From assembly GCF_040954835.1 (NCBI RefSeq), contig NC_090704.1, positions 36,026,979-36,090,978 on the forward strand: a stretch of 64,000 bases of DNA, written 5' to 3'. The stretch is from Lepisosteus oculatus (taxonomy: Eukaryota > Chordata > Actinopteri > Semionotiformes > Lepisosteidae). The notes beneath the pieces were generated by a model. That model was not told where the DNA came from, made no database searches, and was given only the letters and a program-made list of their open reading frames with translations. The translations under genes were made by a program, and so were the position numbers. Position 1 is the first letter of the stretch, and each line of letters opens with the position of its first letter. This document shows positions 12,106-26,759 of this stretch, one piece after another.

Positions 12106-14394
12106 GATGATTAAATCAAAACTGCAAAAGGACCTGTAGCTCTCCCAAACCAGGTGAATATCACTGGTCACCATCACACCTCAATTCTGCAATTACACAT
12201 AATGAAGCTATCATGAATGAAACAGATAGTCTAACATGCAAGAACAGTTTATAAAGGAGAGTGATTAGATCAAACAGTACCACCAAGCTACAGAGACAAA
12301 TGGGAGCAGTATTTCAAAGAATATTGAAATCAACAGTGCTATCCATATAGACCAGGTGTTACAACATTGTGCTCAGATCATACACATTATGAAATCAGGA
12401 TAATCAAACAAAACCCTACACTAACACCAAGAAAAAGTTCACATTATAAGATTCCTTCTTATCAACCAACCGTAACAGGGAGATGCAGTGGAATGTATGA
12501 TTCCTGCACACCAGACAAACTGATCTATGCCTTATCATAGATTAGCACCTGGTACAAGAATGAATTCTAAACCCGGAATCAAACAAGTGCAACTTCATAC
12601 CAAAGGAAAAATGCACCAGGTGACAGATCTACTGTGACTTCCTGTAAAGAGAATAGCAAACCCACAAAGTACTGGACTACAAACGTCCTTCCTCTTGACG
12701 TGCATAGCTAACTTCCCTTCTTTCAAGCAGAGGTGCTTTGAAACAGAGGTGCAGGTGCCTGTGAAAGAGATCTTCCTAGTGATGCCTTTCAGCTGCGACG
12801 TACGCCCCGGCTTTCTCGGGAATAACTTACCCTGCAACCCCTGTTGCCACTTGTTCAAGTTTCACTTCCTCCGACAGCAAGAACAAACATGTCCAATCCA
12901 TTCCAAAAGCAATGGGGAGATTACAGCACAGCCAATGCTCGGCCCATTCCAGCCAGCTCACAAGAACTTTCCTGGCACAACCCTCACTAATATTTCTTAT
13001 TACGAGTCATCACTCCTGGCAATAGCACTGGAGATGCATGACAAGCCAATTAGGCTTAATCACCATTCACCATTGCGGGGTTTCCGCTCGCTGAACTGGA
13101 TGTGGACACAGGAAGCTGCAGGAAGCTAGGGAAGATGTCCGCTTTGCTACACACATGAAACTTGCCTCCAGTTTAGTGTACCGTGGGGTGCAATGGACTT
13201 CGGTGACAATATGCAACTTACAACTCGGGGCATTGCATCATTTCAAAAAGGTATGGCACCTACTGCTGTGCTTGAAAACAAACTGACCCTCCAATTATTT
13301 TCCCCCTTTATGCCCACCAGCTTGGAAAAGAAAGACACAGAACCACTCCCTTGCAAGCTCAGGAGCAGAGGGCTGAACACACCCCGAGCGCCTTCTTGCA
13401 AGGATGAGCCAGTCTGAAACATCAAGAATTAGAACATCTCCAGTAAACAGACTGCAGCGGGCACAATCCAAGGCACAATTGGAGCACTTTGTTCTTTTAT
13501 TTGCATGGTTTCCCAACAGCCGTGTAAATTTTAGCCTGTGCCAAGTGCCGAGATCTACCACACCAACAGCAATTATCAAGCAGAAAAAAAAGTTATATTT
13601 ATAACTATAGTTCCAGATCTCCAAGGTCACTGTGTAATGACTCTATGCTTGAAAAGGTAATTTCACACTGCCCATGTCCACATCGGATTTTGCCACTGGA
13701 GTCTCCCGTGCCAGAAAACGTACCCTTCCCTATTGCAAGAAGGAGAGGTATTTGTACTGCCATATGGGGTGAATACACTGAAGTGAAACAGACAAAGAAC
13801 TGGCCTGTGATCAACACAGGTTAAAAAGTTCATATTTACACCTGAGCAGCCATGTGACCTTCATGCTATAGATCAGCAAAGAGCAATGAATTTTGGGATG
13901 TTTCTCAAACAGCAGGTTGAAAAACCCTGGACTTGTTCTCTTGCCGTCAGTGAAATCTACGGCTTCTCTCCCTCAAGTTGTAAAACAAAAGCCCTGTGGG
14001 ACCAAACATGGGCTTAGAGTTTTCAGCAGTAATCACAGGAAGATACAATTAACTCTAGAAGATATTTCCCTTTCACGGTAACTCTACCTTATTGAATATC
14101 CCATAGGGCTTCAATCATAACATGTTCATAGCAAACCACTTGTTCCAGAAGAAAGCTCATTTTGGATGAGACTCATCTTACATCATTAATATCCCTACCC
14201 TAAATTAGGGCTATGGTATGGATACCTATTTTCATAACTCGACAGAAGGCCACTAAGTTGTAGAAATAAATAGGCCTACACTCCATGTCTTACTACATAT
14301 CTCCAGTATTTGTTTCTTACAATGAATTTAATAAGATACATATTCATACTTCCTGTTTGCAATTGTATGCCCTAAAATGTCATTTCATATTACA

Positions 14395-14690
14395 GAAGTT
14401 TCATCAGGGTTGTAAAAGAGAAGAAGCCCTTAGCTCAACTGATGTATTTGGTTGCTAGAAACATATTCGATTCAAGGATCTCTTTCAGCCTCTTCTTGAT
14501 GGATCTTGCAGAAATTGGTTCCTACAATGTAGCCGGGCTGTTTGTTCTGGACTCCTACAACCTTTTGTGTAAAGAAGCACCGATTTCAGTTTCAGTGTCC
14601 TTTAGTGCTGGTTTCATTATTGGTGCTACAATACTCCTCCAAACTGGCTTTGCAAATATCTTATTGGATTTTTAGTTTTACTCCTAACAG
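14395..14690 (-). repeat. CR1-like LINE 3'-end fragment
   Basis: Read on the minus strand it resembles the 3' end of a fish CR1/L2-type LINE, whose last codons describe a reverse-transcriptase C-terminus. Recognised from the plus-strand pattern of aaggatctctttcagcctc followed by cttcttgatgg and a later tgtgtaaagaagca. Strongly diverged; family placement is from memory. Confidence 0.45.
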
Positions 14691-15349
14691 ACTGAGATGA
14701 AATGGCCAGTTGAGACACTGTACAGTATCTAACTGCATGAAGGAATGGAACAGTATCATCATTATCATTAACATAACTTACAATTCAAGCTAAACATGGG
14801 CATGTTAAAAATCATCAAAAAGCAACCCAGTAAAGATGATGAGAAAAAAAGGTACTGACCATTTATATTACAGGATTTAAATTAAATTAACACAAAATTC
14901 ACAGTCACTCACTTATCTTACTCAAACTCTCCGAAGACATCCATTTCCCATCTTTCTAGTTATTGTGATGCACTATGTTTCTGCAATAGCAGGAAATGGG
15001 ATTTCTGCCAAGGTAACTAGGGCATCCCAATTTGACAGTTTCTAGTCGTTCATTAACTCACACTATTGTAATCAGTCCCAGCACTGTTTCACATGGGTGC
15101 AAGAATAAAAATATGCACAACACATGAAATGATAAAACATCTGTCCAATGTAACTAACCTGCACAATTCATTATACATAACTGGCATTACTGAACACTGT
15201 TAGTGCTCAATGAAACTATATTTAACCCTTACTTAGGGGAGAAATAAACTTAGAGAAGTGGAAAGGGGCTCACTGGCACCATAATAATGGAATTGTAAAT
15301 CAACACATTCTGCTATTCTGGGTGAAGAACATCTGAAATGTTACAAACC

Positions 15350-15870
15350 AGGGGAGATTTATAACCTCATTCAGCTCATCAAGACCATTTGTCACTAGTG
15401 GTGAACTGATTTTAGGATTTCATCCAGCCTTTTCTTGAGAGAAGCCAGATTATCTATCAGCTTCAACAACTTGATTGGGTGGCTTAACCCTTTGGGAAAA
15501 GACACGCCTCCTGTTCTCTTAAAATGGACTTCCACAGTTTCCACTTGTTCCTGTTTCCCTGTGCATTGTGAAGATCACTGTGTTTCTGGACTGTCTGTGC
15601 CTTTGAGGTTTTAAATGCTTGTATCAGGTCCCCTGACTTTCTCTGTTCAAGGCTAAAATGGTTCAGTTCTTCAGTATGTCAGTGTTAGACATTCCTTCAA
15701 GATCTCTAGATGAATGTCACAGCAGCAAATTATTTTCTACTGTATAACACGGGAACCAAATTGCACAAAATATTGTAAATCAGGTCTTACTAATGCATTA
15801 GACAATTTTAACATTCGTGGTTTCAATTCTACACTTCTAAATTCTAAACTATACATTCTAACGTTGCCCT
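15350..15870 (-). repeat. CR1-like LINE 3'-end fragment (reverse-transcriptase C-terminus)
   Basis: On the minus strand the segment near 15,785-15,745 reads VRPDLQYFVQFGSR, close to the common LINE motif VRPHLEYCVQFWSP. Downstream comes the usual tail with AAAAGGCTGGATGAAATCCT near 15,440-15,420. The copy is old and 5'-truncated. Confidence 0.6.
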
Positions 15871-17249
15871 TCTTATTTCTTTCCCATTTTATATAGAAGA
15901 TATATCAACAAATATGTTTTTCATATAAAGCTTCTTGTAGCTCAGGGTTTCCCCATCTTCTATTAGTGTTGAGCAGAGAAACATGTGGAATTCAAAACTT
16001 TTCATTTAAAAAGCTTTTTCATGCTGTGAATTTCGCACGCAAGCCCAGTCTCTTCCCGCCTGCAGCAGGGGAAGAGGCGCCAGCAGATGTGATTCAGCCT
16101 CGGCAGCCACTGAACTTGGGCCCAAGGTCACCGTGAGCCCAGGCAACAGGCAAAGCTGGGCCCTGTCACATCGGGCAGACACAAAACTGGCTAAGGAAAA
16201 AACTACATTGGAAATCGGTCATATTGTCAAAATAAAAGGAGCAGAAATTCCAAAACCTAGCCGGGCTGAAATGCATTTGGAAACAGAAAGAGAGGTAGGG
16301 CATTCAGGGTCAGAAATGAGGTGGGCCTTTGGGAAGCTTCCCCTAGTGACTCAATGGCAGTGTGCCCATTGCTAACCAGACTCGTGGGCAATGCATTGCT
16401 GAGGCTAAAATTGGGCAGCAAAACAAATAAAAGCTCACGCAATGGAAAAATAAATATGCAGAAGATTCAGTGTGCCTGAAATGAAGAGGCCACACCACAT
16501 TCCTCACAATGGGTGAAAGAAATGACCATGGAGACATATCGCTGTCTGCTCTGTGTAGGATTTCAAGTCCTACAAAACTGAACTAGATAGCAATGGAGGC
16601 ACATAATTATGTGGTTTTGCATACGGAGTAACAAGCCAATTCGGATCTTGCGAACAGTCTTCAGGGAACGAGGAAGACAAGCAAGAACCGCTCACGTCTT
16701 GAGTGAGGATATACTGCAGATAATGACGGTATAATCAAGCCCAAGTTTAAATGATCAGTTTGGTGTGCTGTCCGCAAAACCGGCCATACCGCAGATGATT
16801 AATAAAAGATTTATTGTTAAAAGGTTTTCAGGACCGTGTTTAAGTGGCGCCGAGGCTCCGATCTGGAAAGAAAGCTCACTCTGTCATGCTGGTGGACACG
16901 TGAGCCGTCCCGCTCCAAACACTGGGGGGTCTTATTGTGCCCTTCACTGCAGGACCGTCCCAGAGAGAGCCGGCCAGCCACTCCTTTCACACGCCTGGCC
17001 GGCCCACGCAGAAAAACCTATTCAGGATCTGATGCGAAGTGGAAAATGTTCTGTGCAACTGGCTCGATACCAAAACCTGAATAATGGTTAAAATCTTTGG
17101 AGATTTTTTTTGTGGTGGGGTTTGTAAAAACTTGTAGGGCCAGTAGCCCTGACCATGTACTTCAGCAGATTTTAGAGAACACAGGAAGCATAAAACTTGT
17201 GGCCTTAGAAGAATGAAAACATTGAGCTTCCACACACACAAACTACTTT

Positions 17250-17320
17250 GTTTTTGACCAAATGGGCCAGATGAGCCAAAAGGCCTCCTCGCCTTTGCAT
17301 CCTGTATATTGTTATGAAAA
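17250..17320 (+). repeat. Short LINE tail fragment
   Basis: The run AAATGGGCCAGATGAGCC followed by AAAAGGCCTCCTCGCCTTTG resembles the GATGGGCCGAATGGCCTCCT tail of CR1-like fish LINEs. Only about 70 bp is recognisable. Confidence 0.45.
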
Positions 17321-20300
17321 TGTATCTTTAATTATATTCAAACTCAGAAAATTTAAGGTGTGTCAGAGTTGTTCCCCTTTTTCAAGGGATACATTGCCAA
17401 CCAACGTTTCCTTTCAGTCAGACCAGGGGGTTGGGTTGAACTCTTGACATTTCTTGCCATTTTTGAGGGGCTCTTTAAAATTAGTTGCAACTTCTGTATG
17501 GTGTGTTAAAATTGCTAGTGAAATTACAAAAATCAGCAACGTGTCTGTTTTAACTCCGGCAGAAAAAGTTAATTTCATATGTGCATTAATCAAAACTTCA
17601 GAAACAGTGGACACAAAGAACAATAAAAAGTAGAATTGTTTAGCTAATTAGAATTATATAAAACTGATTTAATCCTGACATCAAGCCAATTCTTATCTAT
17701 AGCATATTTGCTGGTGGTTTCTAGCTCTCCCAAAACTTCTTGTTCCCACCATAAAAAATCTGCCATCATGCAGCCTTGTGGTTTTGGAAATTGCAGCTGT
17801 TGAATGAGTCAAGTGTTTTCTCACCCCGGCCTGATGATTGGTACGTCAATTGGTGGATTTTAAATTAACAAGGTGATACCTGCAAGACTAAAAACAATGG
17901 CGCAGTGAAACAACGCATCCATGCAACCAAGCAACTCCTTCAGGGGATCTATGTACAGAAAGATTTGCTATCACTCCAGAAATAGAATAACAACACATAT
18001 GGTACTTGCACCTCTTTTTAGACTGTGAAAATTGTGGTCTACCTGCAAAAATATAGAATGTTTGTTAGCCAATGAGGACTCAACTAAAAACAAAAAGCAG
18101 ATGAAAAGGCCAAGACAGAATCAGGGCCAGTTATGTTACTGTCCAGCTCTGTGCTTGTTTACATAGACCATACCACAGCCTCGCAGGAATTTCAAAGCAA
18201 GCAAGAAAAACGAGAAAGAAAGATGAATTGGCATCTTAAAAAAATTCCTTCCTCCTAGCCTTACGTTACACTGTGTAAATCAAAGGCCTTTCCACTTCAG
18301 AATTACCCCTCCACTCCCACATGACTTCATGACTCTAAAACATGCTCTCAAAGAAAGCTTCTACGCATATGGTTTGTAACCAAATTCTCAGCATATACAG
18401 GAGATAAGAAAAGAGTGTTGCAGGTACCAGCTTGTCCAGATGAGGAACAGAAACCCAAATAAAGGACTTTCACTGTTCCATAACTCTCAGGAGTGTTGGT
18501 CTTTCTTCCAATGAATAGTTCGGGGAAGAACAGTGTGTAGGTTTTTTTTTTTAAGAGTCATCCAAAAATTATCTCGCATCAAAAAAGAAAATACAACAAC
18601 CCTGTAAAGGAAATCCCCCTGTTAGTTTAGGGGACTCTTCAGAAACACTGTCAAGCCCAGAAAGAGTTAAAACTGAATCTTGCTCGCACACAAAAACACA
18701 CGTAGAAAACCAGTTCGACCAGCCCGCACAGACCACAGGCAGCACAGCCAGGGAGATGATGTTGGCACCTCCTTCTGCCTTTTCTATCCTTCAGCCCTGC
18801 TCACAAAATCTCAGGCCCTCTGCGAAATTCACAGCAGCATTTTCCTTCCCTACAGTAGAAGCCAGGTAGCTCAATCACCAAGCTGGGAGGGTCCAAATCA
18901 AAAGCTCAACGAGTCTCACCAACTCCTAGGTGCACTGGACTAGTGTCTGTCTGTAGAGGAAGTGCTGTGCAGCTTTAAGTCGGCGTCTTCAAGCAATATC
19001 CGTTTCCACAGACGGTGTTTAGTGTTCTTATTGCAAAAGGTACTCCCACACAAACAAACAATACACCTCGCCAAATACTACAAAGACTACAAAGGAACAG
19101 CCAACAATAATACAATTACACAGTTCTCGAGCATCTCAATCTTGTTGTGTATGTTTTCAATACTATACTTCAATGTGGGTTTGTAATATTAATTATGAAA
19201 GAATACAGATGTCTTCCGGGAGCCTTAAAACAAACCTCCTTTTGTCTTGAAGCAGACTTCTGATTAAAAAAAAGTTAGCTGTGGAGGTAAGGTTTTCATC
19301 AATTCACTTTTCTGTAAATTCTGCAGATTACACACAACTGTTTTTGTTACGAGCACAACCAGTTAGAGCTATGGAAGTAATACATGAAAAATGCCAAGCC
19401 CCAGACTCATTTGTAACACTAGATAATCTTAACCCTAGCAGCATGATGCCAGTTTTCATACTGTTGCAAATGTGAGCGTCATCCAGCCAACTGCACAAGC
19501 CTCCGATCCCAGCTAAAAATATAAAAAAGCAGCCTCTAATGTCTTGCATTTTCTCTTCTCAAAGCTGTGGTATTAAAGTTAGGACTCTCTATGTTGCAAA
19601 CATAAACCTTAGGTTTAAGGTTCACAGAGTTCACAAAAGGCAAGGCCTGAAACTCAATATGCAACACGGGCAACTGTTAAAAGATCCTACCAATAGTGGT
19701 ATCCCGCAAAACTAGAATTATTGTCACTGCTAAGCCACAGACGGGAGAAACAAGGAGAACTACTTAATACTGAAACCATCCACGTGGGTACAATTTCAGA
19801 ATTGCACAATTCTAGCAGAAAATGAACATGGGAAAGAGGTCACTAAAGACGTTGTTGGTCTTAAGACTCAGAGCACCAGATGACAGTGGGATGATCTTTC
19901 AGAGGAAGCACAAGGGCACACCTGAGGATTCGCCCAGTACTGCTCTCCGGCTGGCAGTACAGTAGGGGGCTGCAGTGCTACCCTTCACATCAATGGAGAA
20001 ACGGGACACCCCACGTTCATTACTTTCTGTCAAGGGGTGTGCCTGAAGCAGGCTTTTAGTTTTGAGGGGACAGACACAGCTTTCTTGTGTAATTTTTGGG
20101 GAAAAAAATGCTTGGTCATCTACCTCGAATTCAGGCCAATGTCAGCAGAAACCCAATTAGTTCATTAAATAACAGGAGAATCCAGGTCAAACCCTGAGAA
20201 CTCGTAAGTAAAGGCATGAAGAACAAGTGCAGGAATCCAGTTTCATTCACCCCTACAGCAAAAATACAGTCCCTCATTGCTCCTGTGTATCATAACCAGA

Positions 20301-20589
20301 TGGATTTGCATTGCCTGCAGAAAACTTTATAACGCAAGCTGCTTTTTAATCCACTAAACATAAAGGACAAGAATACCTGCACGTCACTTGTACCTAAGGC
20401 AACCAAATGCAGTTATGATTGTACAGTTTCTGTCCTGCAATCGTTTTCTTTACTACAATATTATATTTCTCAGAAGAACAGTATTTAGAGATCCATCAGG
20501 ATATGTGCTTTACCAAATGAAATGGCTGACAGGGTGCAGTTGCACATGAACTGTTTGGGGTGGGGTGATTGTTTTGTGATGTCATTTTG

Positions 20590-20685
20590 ACTAAAAACCT
20601 GGAGAAGGCTCCAGAGCCGAAATATTGCGTTTTCTTTCTTTTCACATGGAATAAACCTTGTTCCTTTGAGGCCCATTTCTTGCTT
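20590..20685 (-). repeat. Degraded third copy of an unclassified short retroposon
   Basis: The plus strand reads GGAGAAGGCTCCAGAGCCGA, then ATTGCGTTTTCTTTC and CATGGAATAAACCTTGTTCC. This is the reverse complement of the elements at 24,793 and 35,548, with many changes and missing its other end. Confidence 0.6.
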
Positions 20686-21009
20686 TCAACATAAACAGAG
20701 GGTGGTACAGAAATAGAGAACTTTCACTGTTATAACACAGATTACAATGCTTCCTATCATATGTCACAAAATAATTTAACATTCCCAAGCTTAGTTCAAT
20801 GCTAAACGTGACAGTTTACTAGCCCACACATTAAGATGGTTTTCAATTATAGGATCAATTAATGATCATGCAGTACAGCTAATAAGTTAAGCTTTGGACT
20901 CTAGAGTGGTTAAATCACTAATGGAGTCTGTACAAGAGTGTGTTGTAATATCTGCAATTTACCATACCATATACCATTTACACTTACCATATAGGGTTGA
21001 AATAAGCAG

Positions 21010-21200
21010 AAGAGGCCCATCCGTCTTCACAGGTTACTAACTGTTATAAATCAATACCAAAATCTTGTCCAGTTGCACCTTGAAAGAATGAGCACTGGAT
21101 TCAAAGACTTGGCTGGACAGGTTATTCCAGACACCCATGACTTTTCTTTTAAAAGAGCAGCCTGTTTTCTTCACCATATTTTCTAATGTGCCAAAACCAT
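21010..21200 (-). repeat. Probable LINE 3'-end fragment
   Basis: The pattern ttggctggacaggttattcc followed by agacacccatgactt fits the same minus-strand LINE tail as the copies at 14.4 and 15.4 kb. Very diverged. Confidence 0.35.
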
Positions 21201-21694
21201 TTTAAAATTAGCTTTAGTTCAAAAACTAATCCAGGAAAGAAATGATTGATGCACATACTGCAGGTATGATCAAAATACCTTGGACAAGACAGAACAGAGT
21301 TGCCTTAAGTATATTAATTGCTTGGTTTATTATTAACTAACAAATGTTCTCATTTTTTTTAATGGATTGAGGTTCTTGAGGACCGGGTTTGGACAACTTT
21401 GATGCAAGTACAGCTAAACTATATTGGGAACGGCAGTGGGCCCATTAAACATCCCTGTGGAACACTGCTAACATGGCCAAATAAGAGGTTTCTCCTCTTG
21501 ATACGATTAGAACTAAATGGTGGCAGAGGATGGTAATACAGTCACCCCACCCCCCACTTAGGCATACACTTCCAAGACAAATTGGTTAACTGGTCATTAA
21601 TGGGTTTATAAAACAGTGATTCTATTATTTAAATTAAAAGGACTGAAAATACTTTCAGAGATTAAGACACATCATCAATGACCTAGGCATATTT

Positions 21695-21868
21695 TCCATC
21701 CATCCATCAATTTTCCAACTGCTTCATAGAGTTCAGGGCTGCAAGGAAGCTGGAGCCTTACCTGGAAACACACTGATATAGACACACACACCATGGCCAG
21801 TTTTCCCCAGAAGAACCCAAGACCCCATCGATGCAAGACAGCCATGCTAACCACTGTGCCACCCACTG
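21695..21868 (-). repeat. V-SINE-like element, internal part shortened
   Basis: It starts (plus-strand reading) with CCATCCATCCATC, passes through a GTTCAGGGCTGCAAGGAAGC segment and ends GCTAACCACTGTGCCACC, the reverse complement of a tRNA-like head. About half the length of the copy at 29.6 kb. Confidence 0.7.
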
Positions 21869-24792
21869 ATTCTTCAAACATTTAAAAGTCTCTACCATAC
21901 CTTCCTGTGTTTTAAAAACTGTTGAAAAGCCCAACTTATGTCAGAACCATGCAAGACCCAGCCACTCAACTCCTCGTTTAAACAGCTTCCCGTTTTACCA
22001 ATCTCTCACTTCTGTAAACTTCCCAGGACAAAGATAGCATTGTTCCGCTCCAGTTAGCATCAGTCAACCAGGTGACAGGTAATCATACTGTTATTGTCTT
22101 GTGCAAGATCAGGCAGCACAAGAGCCATGTGCGACCACACCACATGCAGTAAAAGGTATGCCAATTTTATCAAAGGCAACCAAATTCTTGCCCAAAATTT
22201 CCAATACACTGCCAATTATGAAAACACGATTTGGTGTTTTCTCTGGTTTCCTTTGTTAAAATGTCTCTATACCACTCACCTTGGAGGCTCATTTAGTCTT
22301 CATGGTTATTCTGACCTACCATTGTAACCCACAAGGGAAAGAGGCTCAACTGAGGATGGGTGTTCTACATAATCCTATCTATTCTCAGTGAAACTTATCA
22401 GTAGAGGTTACACATTGATCCCTGAAGCAGCAGAAAATATCAACTCAAAGATGCTTGAGTGTAAGTCATGCAATCCTATCATCTAAAGTGAGTAAACTTT
22501 CGACACTGGTGCCAATCGCAGTAACTAAGTAACTTGGCAATCTGAGCTGCAGCAGTTTACTTCAGTCCAGACAACAACGTTATTCTTTCTGTTGCCCATA
22601 TCAAATCGTCTCTGCGGCATTCAGCTCCCGATAGAAGGACTAAACATCAAAAAGTGTCCTTGCCCTGACTGGGTCAATTATGCTGGTAGTCCTAAGAGGA
22701 CAGACGATGTGGAGGCCAAATGGTCTGCCAATCACTCTCACTGCAGAAGTTTCAGAGAACCAGCTCCTCAGTCAATGCAGTTAGAACATTAAAAGAACAG
22801 TCAATAGGGTTCTTAACAGGTACCACTCATGTTTCAAAATACTATGTTTTCATACTATGAAAGACCCTAAGGGCTTGACTTGTGACACAACCTGTTCTTT
22901 AATTTCATGAGCTCTGTAGATTGAGCCTTAGTCCATCTGAAACTATGAACAACCTATGACGCAAATGGGAGCTTTGACAAGACCAGCACAAAACAACTGC
23001 TAAGAAGCACCAAAGCATATCATTTTTATTTTAAAATGGAAATACATGCCAACTTGAGTCAATAAGAAATTGAAGACAAATAAGCCATAGACACTTTCTC
23101 ACTATCTGTGACCATAAACCCTTACTTAGGATCTCAAGGGGCGATACTATTAAACACACCCACAGCATGATTCACTTCTCACATTTCACACTACTCACTC
23201 GTCTGGGTGTCTTCCTATTCAATGACAGAGCAACACTGACACATTTTCCATGGCACTCTGCTTCTACAAATTCAATTTTTCCCCCCCCAAAAGAATTTAT
23301 AAACTTCCTATTTGGGATCCAGCAATCTGACTTTGTCGTACACAATTCAGCCTTCCAAAATCTGCAATCCAAATTGCTGAAGAGAGAAGCCGTCACTCTG
23401 AGACACAGAGTTTAAGCATCTTGAAATAATAATCCAAATCTCAACATGTCGCACGCTGCAGTATGCGGAAAAGCCGGAGTAGCTCGGTTAAAGAATGTAA
23501 TTTTTTTCCGATTTCAGAGAACAACCCTCTGCCTTTGATCAGGCTCAGCACACAACCACCACCAATACTTAAGGACAGAGGTCAATTCAAACCAGGCTAG
23601 TGAAAACTCAAGTCCACTTTTAAACAGAACACAATCTAATAATCTAACGCCTAACCCTAGACCAGACTAATATTATTATGCGTTCAAAAGCAGTCTTAAA
23701 CTTAGTAAAGTCACCATTTTAATCTGAATTAACAATCACCAAACTCTGCACTGCAGAACATGTATTTATTGAAGAACTATATATTGGTGGTCTATATCTA
23801 AAACAGTTACCAAACTATAATTTGATACATCGACTGAATGTGTTGGTATTTTAAATTAATCTACAGGGATAACAAGCACTTAACTACCACTGGCTGGAAC
23901 ATCAGTATTCAAAAAACACAGAACCACTTACAAAAATGTAAATGTTAGGAAAAGCGAAAATAACCTTTTACCTCATCCACTTTGGATAGTGTTAATACTA
24001 AGGTTTTGCCGTAATATGTATACTTGTACAGATATTTTTACATAATCTGAATGAAATAAAAGCACTAAAAATGGTTGTCCAAGAGACACAGTAGGCTCTG
24101 TGCAGAAGAAATGTGGGTGTCATTGGTTGCACTTTAAGCCGCAAACCCCCTACACCAGCAGCAATCAGAGCTGCATCATGCTCAGCCCCAGCAGGTAAAC
24201 CCTCCTCACGACAGTGTGGGCTTGGGGCAGTGACCAGGCACGCCCCCACCAAGGGCATCAAGGTCTTATAGTGCTTAGAGACTTAGAGACACTGTCCAGC
24301 TGCAGAACTTGCCAGGACATAACGCGTATCCCAGGGGCATTCCTAAAGGCACATCTGAACTCACTTATAAGTTTTCTTTCTTCTGACCTACTGAATGCAA
24401 TCTTGCATGAGCTGTAACCCTCAAACAGTGCCTCTACCAAAATGCCCTTTTATATAGTTAACTAGGCATATTACAGCATATGCAACAAGTAAGAGTAAAC
24501 CTGCTGTTTCTTGCCGCAGTTACACTACCATCACAGTAACCAGGAACTAGGCTTTAGCAAAACACTCACTCATGTTTTTATACCCCTAATTCTATTATGT
24601 GGAAGATACCATTACAACTGACTTAAGAAAGGTCTGTGAACCCTCTGCTAAATTGCTGAAAGGTCTGTATTGCATGAAAGCATTAAACTCCACAACAGAT
24701 CCTAGGTCTGCAGTGCACTGTTATGGTTGCAGGTATGAAGTGTGATTTATTTCTATAGAAATCATCAATCATAGTTATATATAATAAATGAT

Positions 24793-24934
24793 AGTAGTTC
24801 AGGTGGGTAGCTGCGTCAGCATGCGTAGGCTGCAAAGGAACAAATAATAGGTTTATTCCATGCTGAAAAAAAGAAGAAAGAGAACAACGTTTCGTCCGTG
24901 GAGCCTTCTTCAGGTGTCAGAAGACCTGAAGGTC
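24793..24934 (+). repeat. Unclassified short retroposon with 13-bp target duplication
   Basis: The element starts AGTAGTTCAGGTGGGTAGCT and contains TAGGTTTATTCCATGCTG and AACGTTTCGTCCGTGGAGCC. It is flanked by the perfect direct repeat TATAATAAATGAT at 24,780-24,792 and 24,935-24,947. This length of target duplication is typical of LINE-machinery retroposition. No tRNA, 7SL or 5S head was recognised. Two relatives lie in this window. Confidence 0.75.
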
Positions 24935-26759
24935 TATAATAAATGATGCCTGCCTCCTATGCACTGCTTTCTGAGCCACTGCAGGTTTTCTGATTTTCAG
25001 GCTGTTGTATAATACAAAGCATCATGGGGTGCAGAGAAGTCCCGATGCAAGAGACAATGGCAAGTGTAGGCCGGATCAAAATATAAAGCTTGTGCAGTGT
25101 ATGTACTCTTTGCTTCGCCATCCACTTCCAGAGGCACTGAGAACCCCACAGGGGACAAACTGCTGAACAGCAGGTGTCCAAGGCAAAAATAGGCATTCTA
25201 GGGTGGAAAAAGACAACTGACTCAGCACTCCGGTCACCTGACACTCCACAGCCGCCATCTCCTTCAGAGACAACGCTGTTTGACCGCACCCAGGTTAAAT
25301 GACAAAAGAAGCGGGATGCCCCTCTGTTTGGGCTGGTAACCAGGGTGGGCACCCCCACCTCAGCAAGCAGGAAATGCAGGATTCGCTACGAACGGGCGAT
25401 ACCCATTGAAAACAAGCCACAGCGGCCAAAGACAAAAAACCAAAGCAGCAGGTTGTTTTGGCCCAGTGTCTCTCACGGTTACGCACAATCTGTATTTTAA
25501 ATTAAAAAAACATTTTGCACAGGTTTCTAAAAAGGGGACGTAACCTGTCACGCATTAAAGAGCTACTTTTAGTCCAGCAATGCACACTAACAGCCCATGA
25601 TCCAGCTGGTTAATGCGAATCTGATTTTTTTAATCTATAACTTTTTCCCCCAACGTTAAATAATACAAAGAAGCAAACCCATCCAAGGAGACACAGGAAC
25701 AAAAAAAACACACAAAACAATGGGCTGCCAGAGGTAATTACACATTTGAACATCAAGTTAACATGTTTTACATACATCAATTGTGTTTTTGCCTTGTTAG
25801 TTTTCAAGTTTCAATGGGGCTTAAGTAGCAATATTGCTTTTCCACCTATTAAGCATTAAAGGAAGGAAGAACATTAGACCATTTTGTTTGATATCTGTGA
25901 TGTGATATCTGCCCAGTATTACTAAAATATAAAGGAAAATATTCCTTTTCCATACATCTTGCAAACTATAACAGAATATGAAGTTCGATAAATCTAACAT
26001 TCATATGTAAATGTTTGAAGATAAAGTTTTGCAAATCTATCCAAAACTATATATATATACCGGTAAGGAAATGCTTGGGTGGCGTGGTTATTGAACAAAC
26101 GGATGAGGTCATGCTGTTACTGCCTACCTCCAGCATGTTACCTGCAGTTAGGGGCGGGTGCCGTTTCGCTATGACGTCTCTCCCCCCCCACCTCTCAATT
26201 ACAGCTGGTGGACATCCGGGGATGTCGAAGCAGGGGGTCGTCATAACCCACCACCCACCGATACATGTATGATAGTAACGAGAAAAACTCACTCATCTCC
26301 TGCTCCCTCCGCGTTCGTTTCCCTATTCTAAGTTGAGCACCTGCATGGTCGGCATGCCTCGCCTGATTTCTGCTGGTCATCCCAGTTTCTCCTTTTCTTA
26401 GGGTTGAATTATTTGAAACTCACATTAATACCAAAAATAACACTTTCCCCTCTGGGTAAACACTACCTGTAGTTAAGACTCCTAACATTCGTCCATCTTT
26501 ACAACCCGTCAGAATGGAATTCGATATGCTTGTGATTTTTTACCAACCCATGCAACTTTTTGGGTAGACGTTTCTCGCTTACATACATTATTATATACTC
26601 CTTGTCTTTCAGGTCAACAACTGGGGTAGACTCCTCACAAAAGTAACGATGCCTACCACTCATGTGCCTAAATTATTTTAATTCCTTTTAATACTCTCTT
26701 CGGAAGAGAACGTTTTCAAAGAAATCTATCCCTACTGAGAAAATGAGTGTTTGCAGGTG

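Noticed and set aside
12695-13129. A 144-codon open frame in LLGL2 intron 1
   Set aside because: No family resemblance; the stretch has fewer stops because it is less AT-rich.
16030-17090. A GC-richer stretch with several short open frames on both strands in LLGL2 intron 1
   Set aside because: No exon with a known domain, no clear splice pair and no recognised repeat; nothing beyond composition supports a feature.
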